From CAZNKU01 sp964573775 (lineage in GTDB: Bacteria; Bacillota; Clostridia; Monoglobales; Firm-18): DNA of 11,149 nucleotides. Shown here piece after piece: positions 1-6,530 of this stretch. Position 1 is the stretch's first letter. Every line of letters begins with the position of its first letter. The stretch lies in assembly GCA_964573775.1 (NCBI GenBank), contig CAZNKU010000045.1, positions 1-11,149 on the forward strand, written 5' to 3'. The position numbers and the translations under genes are program-made. The notes under the pieces are model-generated. The model had not been told where the DNA came from. It made no database searches and saw nothing but the letters and a program-made list of their open reading frames with translations.

Positions 1-139
1 TGCAGCGGAAATTGATAACAATGATTTTTCCTTTGTTTTTGGATTTTCTGTTTGTTCTGTGGCACATACTTTCCCATAAGTCAACACGCCGTAGAGAGAG
101 GGATTGCAAATCGTTTCGAAGTTTTGAAAAAATTGGCGT

Positions 140-180
140 AAAATTGCACATATCATTTCCCTCTGCTGATGTGCAATTTT
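140..180. repeat. Perfect 12-bp inverted repeat
   Basis: AAAATTGCACAT (140-151) is repeated exactly in reverse complement at 169-180, with a 17-base loop. The T-rich right arm gives it some resemblance to a terminator, but it is followed by AGGGG rather than a T run. It is the first of three hairpins in a row. Confidence 0.6.
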
Positions 181-181
181 A

Positions 182-213
182 GGGGCTCGCGCAATGGGTT
201 TGCGTATAGCCCC
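182..213. repeat. Two-part perfect hairpin
   Basis: GGGGCT (182-187) pairs with AGCCCC (208-213), and inside it CGCAA (190-194) pairs with TTGCG (200-204) around a TGGGT loop. It starts two bases after the previous hairpin ends, which suggests one structured element rather than isolated palindromes. Confidence 0.55.
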
Positions 214-280
214 GTGCGACAATTTTAAGAAACTGACGAATTACGAGTTGCTGACCGAACGTCCCGGCGGTGGGTTTTTG

Positions 281-306
281 GGCACTTTTGCCCACACAAA
301 AGTGCC
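281..306. repeat. Perfect 10-bp hairpin in GC-rich island
   Basis: GGCACTTTTG (281-290) pairs with CAAAAGTGCC (297-306) across a six-base loop. GTCC at 261-264 can pair with GGAC at 315-318 or 322-325, so a longer interrupted stem is possible. Function is unknown. The composition suggests a dispersed intergenic repeat or a structured RNA. Confidence 0.55.
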
Positions 307-330
307 TCCCCCGCGGACAGCGGACAAAAA

Positions 331-394
331 TATAAAGACAGTAGCTTTGATTAGTTACTGTCCTTTAGAGTACACTCTATAATTACTGTCTTTT
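331..394 (-). terminator. Probable rho-independent terminator of the DAHP synthase gene
   Basis: Just past the stop codon, AAAGACAGTA (334-343) and TACTGTCTTT (384-393) are perfect 10-bp inverted repeats. They enclose a smaller hairpin, TAGAGT/ACTCTA (366-371, 374-379). An alternative inner stem pairs 338-343 with 355-360. Read on the minus strand, the structure is followed by CTTTATATTTTTG, a T-rich tract suitable for termination. Confidence 0.6.
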
Positions 395-397
395 ATA

Positions 398-1426
398 TTA
401 CAACAAATCTGCAATATCAAGCATTAACTTTTCTGATTTTTCCCAGCCAAGGCATGGGTCTGTAATAGATTTTCCATAAATACCTTCACCGATTTTCTGT
501 GCACCGTCTTCAATGTAGCTTTCAATCATAAAGCCTTTAACAAGCTTTTTAATATCTTCGCTGTGACGGCAACTGTGCAAAATTTCTTTGCATATTCTTA
601 TCTGCTCAAGATACTGTTTGTTTGAATTTGCATGGTTTGCATCAACAATAAGTCCCATATTTGCGACATGTTTTTCAGCATATGCATTGTAAAGTCTTAT
701 TAAATCCTCGTAGTGATAGTTAGGGAATGACTGACCGTGCTTGTCTACATAGCCTCTTAAAATAGCATGTGCAAGAGGATTACCCTGTGTAGCAATTTCC
801 CATCCGTTATATATAAATGTGTGAGAATGTGTTGCCGCAACAATTGAATTTAACATAACAGAATAGTCACCGCTGGTAGGGTTTTTCATGCCTACAGGGA
901 TATCCATACCGCTTGAAACTAAGCGGTGCTGTTGATTTTCTACAGACCTTGCACCAACTGCCACGTAAGAAAGCAGGTCGGAAAGATAGCTGTAGTTTTC
1001 AGGATAAAGCATTTCATCGGCACAGAAAAATCCTGTTTCGGAAATAACCTGAATATGTAAATTACGTATAGCCATTATACCCTTTAACATATCGGGCTTT
1101 TCGTTGGGGTTTGGCTGATGTACCATACCCTTGTAGCCATCACCTGTTGTACGTGGCTTGTTTGTATAAACTCGGGGAATTATAATAATTTTATCCTTTA
1201 CCTGCTCCTGAACTTTTGAAAGTCTGTGCATATAGTCCATTACGGAATCCGGACTGTCTGCAGAGCAAGGACCTATTATAAGAATGAACTTATCAGAATC
1301 TCCTGTAAAAACGTCGGCAATACTTTTGTCGCGTATTTTTTTTGCTTCTGTGTGTTCCTTTGAAAGCGGATACTGCATTTTAATTTCATCTGCGGTAGGG
1401 AGCTTTCTTTCAAATTTCATTTGCAT
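398..1426 (-). CDS. aroF: 3-deoxy-7-phosphoheptulonate (DAHP) synthase, AroF/AroG/AroH type
   Basis: Condenses phosphoenolpyruvate with erythrose 4-phosphate, the first step of the shikimate pathway to aromatic amino acids, in the cytoplasm. In the 345-residue frame that opens at 1435 the class I-alpha signatures are clear: GPCS (55-58), KPRTTGDGYKG (93-103), GARSVENQQHR (161-171), GMKNPTSG (182-189) and DANHANS (265-271). By family comparison C57, H268, E305 and D326 are the metal ligands. Length matches the roughly 350-residue family, so the enzyme is complete. Start choice: AAAGGG touches the ATG at 1435, leaving no spacer, but lies nine bases before the ATG at 1426, so I prefer 1426 (342 aa). 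The gene stands alone between its own promoter with a folded leader and its own terminator. This subfamily is usually feedback-inhibited by an aromatic amino acid; which one cannot be read here. Confidence 0.95.
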   Translation of the reverse strand: MQMKFERKLPTADEIKMQYPLSKEHTEAKKIRDKSIADVFTGDSDKFILIIGPCSADSPDSVMDYMHRLSKVQEQVKDKIIIIPRVYTNKPRTTGDGYKGMVHQPNPNEKPDMLKGIMAIRNLHIQVISETGFFCADEMLYPENYSYLSDLLSYVAVGARSVENQQHRLVSSGMDIPVGMKNPTSGDYSVMLNSIVAATHSHTFIYNGWEIATQGNPLAHAILRGYVDKHGQSFPNYHYEDLIRLYNAYAEKHVANMGLIVDANHANSNKQYLEQIRICKEILHSCRHSEDIKKLVKGFMIESYIEDGAQKIGEGIYGKSITDPCLGWEKSEKLMLDIADLL

Positions 1427-1473
1427 ATTTATCATCCCTTTATAGCTGTTATTTAATAATTATTGAATTCGTG

Positions 1474-1629
1474 GACATTTAGATGTCGCAAAATAATTTT
1501 ACCAGGAGTAAAAATGCTTGCTTGCAAGGGCATTTTTGCGACGCCGTCAATTGACACAGCGGTCAAAAGACCGCAAAATGCCAAAAGCATTTAGGGATTT
1601 TATAAAATAAAATCCCTTATGTGTCAATT
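1474..1629 (-). ncRNA. Highly structured leader of the DAHP synthase gene (candidate cis-regulatory RNA)
   Basis: Lying between promoter and start codon, this segment is almost completely base-paired by perfect inverted repeats. Domain 1 (1549-1629): a 10-bp outer stem (1549-1558 with 1620-1629) closes three abutting hairpins, 1559-1574 (GCGGTC/GACCGC), 1576-1592 (AAATGC/GCATTT) and 1593-1617 (10 bp), forming a compact four-way junction of 81 nt. Domain 2 (1485-1542): a 9-bp outer stem (GTCGCAAAA with TTTTGCGAC) closes hairpins at 1497-1513 and about 1513-1534. A further 5-bp hairpin lies at 1474-1487. I do not recognise a known riboswitch, and the T-box UGGNACC element is absent. It could instead be a dispersed mobile repeat that landed in the leader. 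The 45-codon frame inside it (1590 to 1453) has no ribosome site. Confidence 0.5.
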
Positions 1630-1655
1630 ATATCACAAAAAAGTTGTTATTTCAA
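1627..1655 (-). promoter_or_regulatory. Sigma-A-type promoter for the DAHP synthase gene
   Basis: On the minus strand TTGAAA (1650-1655) and TATAAT (1627-1632) are separated by exactly 17 bases. Transcription would begin about seven bases further on, inside the outer stem of the folded leader, leaving a leader of roughly 190 nt. The promoter starts only four bases after the end of the comF-family gene. Confidence 0.75.
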
Positions 1656-1659
1656 CACT

Positions 1660-2391
1660 TTATTCGTCTGCAGTAACTGTTGCAACGGTTGCCGCATATA
1701 CGGCAAGAGCACCATTTTTCTTAAGGACTTTTGCACAGGCATTTAATGTACTTCCTGTTGTTATAACATCGTCTATAAGCAAAACTGTTTTGTCTGTAAG
1801 AAGGTGACTGTTTTTAACATAAAATGCTTTTTTGACATTTTCAATTCTTTCCAAACGGTTAAGACCGCTTTGTGTTTTTATGCCGGGTCTTTTGAAAAGT
1901 ATCTTTTTGTTTATAGGTACATCTATTGCTTTTGAAATAATATCGGCAATTTCGAATGACTGGTTAAATCCCCTTTTAAATTCATTAAGCGGAGACATAG
2001 GTACATAAAGTATCATATCGAATTGTATGCCGTCGTAAAACTTTTTCACTGTTTTGGAAAGTGCATTTCCAAATTCATAAGCTATCCATTCTCTTCCTTT
2101 AAACTTCATATTTTGTATGGATGTTTTAATGCATCCTCTATATTTATATCTTGAAACATTTTTGATGTAATATATTCTGCACTGCTTACAATTTGCACAA
2201 AATCTGTCACGGTTTTCGTATATGGGTTTCCCGCAGGTTTCGCAAACTATCCCGTCATTTTTAGAGTATGTCCTGCTGCAATCGTAGCAAAACATCGCCT
2301 TACTTTTAAGGGGCATTCTTACATTACAACAAAGGCACCTTGGAGGAGATATTATATTTAAAAAATAATCGATGGGTTTTAAACTATTCAT
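1660..2391 (-). CDS. comF: ComF family protein (phosphoribosyltransferase-like, competence-associated)
   Basis: A 243-residue cytoplasmic protein of the ComFC/GntX type. The first 75 residues carry ten cysteines (19, 21, 22, 35, 38, 50, 53, 65, 68, 71), mostly in CxxC pairs, the usual zinc-finger head of the family. The C-terminal half is a type I phosphoribosyltransferase fold with the family segment around 131-144 (ending RGFNQS) and a PRPP-binding loop LLIDDVITTGST (204-215). In Bacillus and relatives ComFC supports DNA uptake with the ComFA helicase; ComFA is not in this window. The ATG overlaps the recD2 stop codon region by eight bases and its ribosome site (AGGA) almost touches the ATG, so translation probably depends on ribosomes finishing recD2. 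No strong terminator follows; only a four-bp hairpin with a T run. Confidence 0.9.
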   Translation of the reverse strand: MNSLKPIDYFLNIISPPRCLCCNVRMPLKSKAMFCYDCSRTYSKNDGIVCETCGKPIYENRDRFCANCKQCRIYYIKNVSRYKYRGCIKTSIQNMKFKGREWIAYEFGNALSKTVKKFYDGIQFDMILYVPMSPLNEFKRGFNQSFEIADIISKAIDVPINKKILFKRPGIKTQSGLNRLERIENVKKAFYVKNSHLLTDKTVLLIDDVITTGSTLNACAKVLKKNGALAVYAATVATVTADE

Positions 2392-4609
2392 TCCTAAGCT
2401 TTTGCTCCAATCCCGTATAACGTATTTGCTCGGATTTGTTTTCTACCATTTTTTGTACACAGCTTTCTCTTCCTACAAGCACTACAAGCTTTTTTGCACG
2501 TGTTACGGCGGTGTAGAAAAGGTTTCTGTTTTGAAGCATTGGCGCACAAGGGTACATAGGCATAATTACAGCGTCAAATTCACTGCCCTGACTTTTGTGT
2601 ACGGTTACTGCGTAGGCCAGGTCCAAATCCTCAAGCTTTGCAAATTCATAAATGCACAACTTATCGTCAAAAACAATGGTTACGGATTCCATATCCTTGT
2701 CAATACGGTGTATGTAGCCTATATCACCATTAAAAATTCCGCAGCCTGTTTCCTCGGGGTTTTCAAGCTTTGTCCATTCCATATCGTAATTGTTTCTGGT
2801 CTGCATTACCTTGTCGCCCTCGCGGAATGTTATGTTTTTAAAGCTTTTTTCCTTTTTCTTTTTATCCGGTGGATTTATGACTTTTTGCAAAGCAATGTTA
2901 AGCTCGTTAACACCTGTTATGCCCTTTCGGGTTGGAGAAAGTATCTGTATCTGATAAAGTGGATTGTATTTGTATGCCTTTGGCAGACGATTTATAAACA
3001 AATCTGTAATAGATTTTGAAATATCCACAGCAGTATCTCTTTTTACAATAAAAAAGTCTGTGCCGTCCTTGTTAAATTCAGGATATTCTCCGTGGTTTAT
3101 TTTGTGAGCATTTACAACTATTGCACTTTCCTTTGCCTGACGGAAAATTTCTGTCAGGGACACTGTGGCAACTCTGCCGGAATTTATAATGTCACGCAGT
3201 ACATTGCCTGCACCTACGGAGGGCAACTGGTCGCTGTCGCCAACCATTATAAGTTTTGTATAAGATTTCAGCGCTTTTAAAAGTGACTGCATCAAAAGTA
3301 TATCCACCATGCTCATTTCATCAATTATTAAAATGTCGCAGTCTAAGGGATTATCTTCATTTTTACAAAATTGCATATTGTCATCACTTTCGGAAAATGA
3401 TGACTCTAAAAGACGGTGTATTGTCTTTGCTTCAATTCCGCACACTTCTGTCATACGCTTTGCGGCACGACCGGTAGGTGCGGCAAGCATAACCTTTTTA
3501 TCAAGCTTGTCCATTATCTGGATAATAGAATTTATTATGGTTGTTTTTCCCGTACCTGGTCCGCCGGTTATAATCGTTGCGCCCTTTTCCATAGCACAGT
3601 ATATTGCACTTTTCTGATGCTCGGCAAGCTTTATTTTGTTGGACTTTTCGATATCTGTAATTATCTTTTCAATATCAATATTTTCTTCCTTAATATTATT
3701 TTTTGAAATTTTGTTTATTTTATCTGCAACATAAATCTCTGCCTCGTATAGCTTGGGCAGGTATATACGTTGGTCACCGTCAGCGTTGTTTTCATTTTTT
3801 AGTTTAGATTCGAAAATCATTTTTACAATTACATTTTCAGCTTCTTCCAATGTAACAGACAAAAAATTACAAAGTTCATCAAGCAATATACTTTTTGGTA
3901 CGTATGTATGTCCGTTCATTGATGCAGTAGTAAGCATATGTTTTGCGGCACCTTCAATGCGTATGGGAGCATTAGGCAAAACGCCCATTTCCAATGCAAT
4001 TTTATCCGCTGTTTTAAAGCCTATGTTATAAACTGTTTCAGACAAGATATAGGGGTTTTCTTTAATAACTTCAACGGAACTGCTGCCATAACGCTTGTAT
4101 ACTTTTACGGCACTTTGTGGAGTAATACCGAATTTTTGAAGGTACATTACAATGTTCCGTACACCCTGCTGTTTTAAGTATTCTTCGCCTATTTCAAGAG
4201 CTTTTTTTCTGGAAATTCCGTGTATTTTGGCAAGCCTTTCGGGTTCTTTTTCCAATATGGTTAAGGTATCCTCCCCAAACATATCTACAATTTTTTGTGC
4301 GGTTGCCATGCGTACACCCTTAATGGAGCCGCTTGAGAGATATTTTAAAATATCGTTTATTTCCGATGGCATATTTTTTTCAAAAAAAAGCACTTTAAAT
4401 TGAGGGCCGTAATCCTGATGAAAGGTCCATTCTCCTGTAAGTGTAACCTTTTCACCACCGGCAATATATGGCATATATCCCACGGCGGTAATGGTATCAT
4501 CATCTGTTTCTATATCACAAACGGCATAACCGTTTACGGAATTGTAATATACAATTTCCGTAACGGTACCAATTATTTTCTTTTCTTCATTTTGTATGAA
4601 TTCAGCCAT
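2384..4609 (-). CDS. recD2: ATP-dependent RecD-like DNA helicase (RecD2)
   Basis: A 741-residue superfamily 1B helicase that unwinds DNA 5' to 3'. RecD2 works in DNA repair in bacteria lacking RecBC, independently of a RecBCD complex. Residues 1-80 match the N-terminal OB-like region; 85-210 hold the helix-hairpin-helix segments that distinguish RecD2 from RecD. The motor follows: Walker A GGPGTGKTT (349-357), Walker B IIDEMSMVD (428-436), motif III GDSDQLPSVGAG (457-468), FRQ (489-491), VHKSQGSEF (670-678) and YTAVTRAK (699-706). All motor motifs are intact and the length is normal. AGGGA sits eight bases before the ATG. Only one base separates the stop of the 107-aa gene from this start, and the 3' end overlaps the comF-family gene, so the three genes form a translationally coupled unit. 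Confidence 0.96.
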   Translation of the reverse strand: MAEFIQNEEKKIIGTVTEIVYYNSVNGYAVCDIETDDDTITAVGYMPYIAGGEKVTLTGEWTFHQDYGPQFKVLFFEKNMPSEINDILKYLSSGSIKGVRMATAQKIVDMFGEDTLTILEKEPERLAKIHGISRKKALEIGEEYLKQQGVRNIVMYLQKFGITPQSAVKVYKRYGSSSVEVIKENPYILSETVYNIGFKTADKIALEMGVLPNAPIRIEGAAKHMLTTASMNGHTYVPKSILLDELCNFLSVTLEEAENVIVKMIFESKLKNENNADGDQRIYLPKLYEAEIYVADKINKISKNNIKEENIDIEKIITDIEKSNKIKLAEHQKSAIYCAMEKGATIITGGPGTGKTTIINSIIQIMDKLDKKVMLAAPTGRAAKRMTEVCGIEAKTIHRLLESSFSESDDNMQFCKNEDNPLDCDILIIDEMSMVDILLMQSLLKALKSYTKLIMVGDSDQLPSVGAGNVLRDIINSGRVATVSLTEIFRQAKESAIVVNAHKINHGEYPEFNKDGTDFFIVKRDTAVDISKSITDLFINRLPKAYKYNPLYQIQILSPTRKGITGVNELNIALQKVINPPDKKKKEKSFKNITFREGDKVMQTRNNYDMEWTKLENPEETGCGIFNGDIGYIHRIDKDMESVTIVFDDKLCIYEFAKLEDLDLAYAVTVHKSQGSEFDAVIMPMYPCAPMLQNRNLFYTAVTRAKKLVVLVGRESCVQKMVENKSEQIRYTGLEQKLRNE

Positions 4610-4610
4610 T

Positions 4611-4934
4611 TTAACATTCCCTGTTCCTTATGTATTCTATATATTCTTCTGTATTCATTAATCTGATAAAACTATATTTTTTTAAAAGTTTCTCGTATAT
4701 TTCACTATCTTCGGCAGAGGGGGAGTCAATAATCACTATAAGTGAGCATGTATCGGTAGCAAGCAGAGCATTTCGTACTGCAATTTCAATATTGTCTTTA
4801 AATTTGTCTGCACATACCACAACGTGGAAATCTTTTTGTGAACAGTTCAAGTCTGTATACAAAAACCTGACAAACTCCACAATTCCGAATGCACCGAAAA
4901 AAGCAAGCAGTGACCACAAGATAATCTCTGACAT
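4611..4934 (-). CDS. Small membrane-anchored protein of unknown function, upstream of recD2
   Basis: I do not recognise this 107-residue protein. Residues about 5-27 form one hydrophobic segment, probably a membrane anchor. The remainder is a soluble alpha/beta-looking domain with alternating hydrophobic strands (HVVVCA at 37-42, SLIVIIDS at 64-71) and two helices, and could face the cytoplasm. The gene is supported by an extended ribosome site GAGGTGAT six bases before the ATG, by its one-base spacing to recD2, and by being in the same orientation as the whole block. That ribosome site is buried in a perfect hairpin (4941-4973). Coupling suggests it is made together with RecD2, but a direct role in DNA repair or uptake is only a guess. 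Confidence 0.8.
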   Translation of the reverse strand: MSEIILWSLLAFFGAFGIVEFVRFLYTDLNCSQKDFHVVVCADKFKDNIEIAVRNALLATDTCSLIVIIDSPSAEDSEIYEKLLKKYSFIRLMNTEEYIEYIRNREC

Positions 4935-4940
4935 AATTAT

Positions 4941-4973
4941 ATCACCTCATTACAAAATATGCAATGAGGTGAT
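4941..4973 (-). promoter_or_regulatory. Perfect 11-bp hairpin sequestering the ribosome-binding site
   Basis: ATCACCTCATT (4941-4951) and AATGAGGTGAT (4963-4973) are exact inverted repeats around an 11-base loop. On the transcript the arm nearer the start codon contains the whole GAGGUGAU ribosome site of the 107-aa gene, and the other arm contains AUCACCUC, the same sequence as the anti-Shine-Dalgarno tail of 16S rRNA. No T run follows, so this is more like a translational gate than a terminator. Confidence 0.6.
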
Positions 4974-4992
4974 GTGTGTGTTACATATTAAA

Positions 4993-5739
4993 TTAAAGAA
5001 CTTTGCTCAGGAAAGACTGTGTTCTCTGGTTTTTAGGATTGTTGAATATTTCATCGGGTGTGCCGACTTCCATAATCTGTCCCTCGTCCATAAATATAAC
5101 TCTGTCTGCAACTTCTTTTGCAAAGCCCATTTCGTGTGTTACAACAACCATTGTCATACCTTCGGATGCAAGCTGCTTCATAACATCTAAAACTTCGCCT
5201 ACCATTTCGGGATCTAAAGCTGATGTAGGTTCGTCAAACAGCATAACTTCAGGGTTCATGCAAAGTGCACGCACAATGGCAACACGCTGTTTCTGACCGC
5301 CGGAAAGCTGTGAAGGGTATGTGTTTGCTCTGTCCTCTAAGCCAACACGCTTTAAAAGAGCCAATGCCTTTGCCTCCGCTTCAGTCTTTGAAATTTTCAA
5401 GAGCTTCATAGGTGCAATGGTCATATTTTTAAGTATTGTCATATGCGGAAACAGGTTAAAGTGCTGAAAAACCATACCCATTTTCTGTCGGTGAAGGTTA
5501 ATGTTTACATTAGGATTTGTAATGTCTGTGCCCTCAAAAATAATTTGCCCCGATGTAGGTGTTTCAAGTAAATTAAGAGAACGCAAAAATGTAGATTTAC
5601 CCGAGCCGGAAGGGCCGATAACAACTACAACCTCACCTTTTTTAATTTTTGCATTTACGCCGTTTAACGCTTTAATTGCACCGCCTCTGTAAAATTTACA
5701 AAGGTCTTTTGTTTCTATAATGTTGTAATTAGCGCTCAC
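4993..5739 (-). CDS. Amino acid ABC transporter ATP-binding protein
   Basis: The 248-residue ATPase of a polar-amino-acid importer (GlnQ/HisP family), acting on the cytoplasmic face of the membrane with the permease encoded just upstream. Every nucleotide-binding motif is present: Walker A GPSGSGKST (42-50), Q-loop glutamine 92 in FQHFNLFP, signature LSGGQ (145-149), Walker B VMLFDEP (165-171), D-loop SALD (173-176) and switch histidine 202. The start is GTG at 5739, inside the last codons of the permease gene (11-base overlap), with AAGGAGG about ten bases upstream, so the two are translationally coupled. Family members carry glutamine, arginine, cystine or similar; the specific substrate cannot be read from the ATPase. 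Confidence 0.95.
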   Translation of the reverse strand: MSANYNIIETKDLCKFYRGGAIKALNGVNAKIKKGEVVVVIGPSGSGKSTFLRSLNLLETPTSGQIIFEGTDITNPNVNINLHRQKMGMVFQHFNLFPHMTILKNMTIAPMKLLKISKTEAEAKALALLKRVGLEDRANTYPSQLSGGQKQRVAIVRALCMNPEVMLFDEPTSALDPEMVGEVLDVMKQLASEGMTMVVVTHEMGFAKEVADRVIFMDEGQIMEVGTPDEIFNNPKNQRTQSFLSKVL

Positions 5740-6466
5740 TTCTTCTTAACCTCCTTTCAAGCTTGCCAACAAGCCAGGTAAAGAAAATAACCAGTACAAG
5801 GTATATAAGAGCTACTGCAATAAGTGGCATAAACGGAGAATATGTTGCGGCACGTATAATGTTACCGCCCATGGTCAAGTCTCTTATAGTTACATAACCT
5901 GCAACGGAGGTTTCCTTTAAAAGTACAATAAATTCATTTGCCAATGCGGGCAGAATGTTTTTGAAAGCCTGTGGTATTATAATGTGCCACATAGTGCTTT
6001 TGTAGTCAAAGCCAAGGCTTCTGCCTGCTTCAAACTGACCTTCATCAATTGACATAATACCTGAACGTACTATTTCGGCAACATAAGCACCGGAGTTAAT
6101 GCCGAATGCAATTATCGCTACCAAAACGCTGTTTCTTGATGATGAAAATATTATGTAGTACATTATCATAAGCTGTACAACAACCGGCGTACCGCGAATA
6201 ACTGTAAGATACAACTTACATATTGCATTTACTAAAGAAAACAAAAATTTTTTAAACCCTTTTCTCATATCGGCGTGGGTTTTGTCGTAGCTTGAACGCA
6301 CAATAGCAACAAATACACCAAGAATAACACCAAGTATAAGAGAAAAGAATGTTATAATTAAAGTGTTTTTAAGACCGGTGGTAAGAAATTGCCAACGGTT
6401 TTCTTCAACAAAATTCAGTATAAAGTCAGCCTTCAAATCTGAAAACCAAGCCATTATATTATCCAT
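5729..6466 (-). CDS. Amino acid ABC transporter permease
   Basis: A 245-residue inner-membrane permease of the HisM/GlnP type that forms the translocation channel, probably as a homodimer since only one permease gene is present. Hydrophobic segments lie at roughly 34-56, 76-107, 113-132 and 210-233. The EAA loop that docks the ATPase is EAGRSLG (146-152) followed by the conserved IIPQAFKNILPA stretch. Start choice: the frame is open to 6517, but that would add 17 residues overlapping a terminator hairpin; AGAGGTGA lies five bases before the ATG at 6466, so I use 6466. The basic C-terminus (RRLRRSER) overlaps the start of the ATPase gene. Confidence 0.93.
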   Translation of the reverse strand: MDNIMAWFSDLKADFILNFVEENRWQFLTTGLKNTLIITFFSLILGVILGVFVAIVRSSYDKTHADMRKGFKKFLFSLVNAICKLYLTVIRGTPVVVQLMIMYYIIFSSSRNSVLVAIIAFGINSGAYVAEIVRSGIMSIDEGQFEAGRSLGFDYKSTMWHIIIPQAFKNILPALANEFIVLLKETSVAGYVTIRDLTMGGNIIRAATYSPFMPLIAVALIYLVLVIFFTWLVGKLERRLRRSER

Positions 6467-6482
6467 TGTGTCACCTCTGTAA

Positions 6483-6514
6483 AACAAAAAACAGGGACGG
6501 AGAATTTCCGCCCC
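6483..6514 (-). terminator. Intraoperonic terminator-like hairpin after the binding-protein gene
   Basis: On the minus strand GGGGCGGA pairs with TCCGTCCC (6507-6514 with 6494-6501; one G-T pair) around a five-base loop, followed by a TGTTTTTTGTTTT tract. Placed between the binding-protein and permease genes, it should stop many transcripts and let some through, giving binding protein in excess over the membrane components, a common arrangement for such operons. Confidence 0.75.
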
Positions 6515-6530
6515 CATCTGAAATAATTAT

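Larger units (their letters stand above)
1..330. other. Gene-poor intergenic region with hairpins and a GC-rich island
   Basis: I see no gene here that I can support. A short reading frame is open from the left edge to a TAA at 77-79 on the plus strand, and minus-strand frames starting at 77 or 67 run off the left edge. Any of these could be the tip of a gene outside the window, but nothing identifies one. From 140 the DNA is densely folded (three perfect hairpins, listed separately). Bases 261-325 are about 65 percent G+C, far above the rest of the window, and the heptamer GCGGACA is repeated in tandem at 313-326. The 62-codon frame at 194-382 lies across the hairpins, has no ribosome site and is probably not translated. 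Confidence 0.5.

Noticed and set aside
194..382. A 62-codon plus-strand frame beginning in the hairpin cluster
   Set aside because: It runs through three hairpins and the terminator of the opposite gene, lacks a ribosome site and resembles no protein family.
1453..1590. A 45-codon minus-strand frame inside the DAHP synthase leader that could be an attenuator peptide
   Set aside because: There is no ribosome site before the ATG, there is no run of aromatic codons, and the frame is explained by the hairpins it crosses.
1637..1656. Terminator after the comF-family gene (GTTG/CAAC with a T run)
   Set aside because: The stem is only four base pairs and overlaps the -35 box and spacer of the next promoter; it is too weak to call.
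2372..3019. A 215-codon plus-strand reading frame
   Set aside because: It lies wholly antisense to recD2, whose helicase motifs are unmistakable across this stretch; the translation is Tyr/Phe/Cys-rich with no recognisable domain and no ribosome site.
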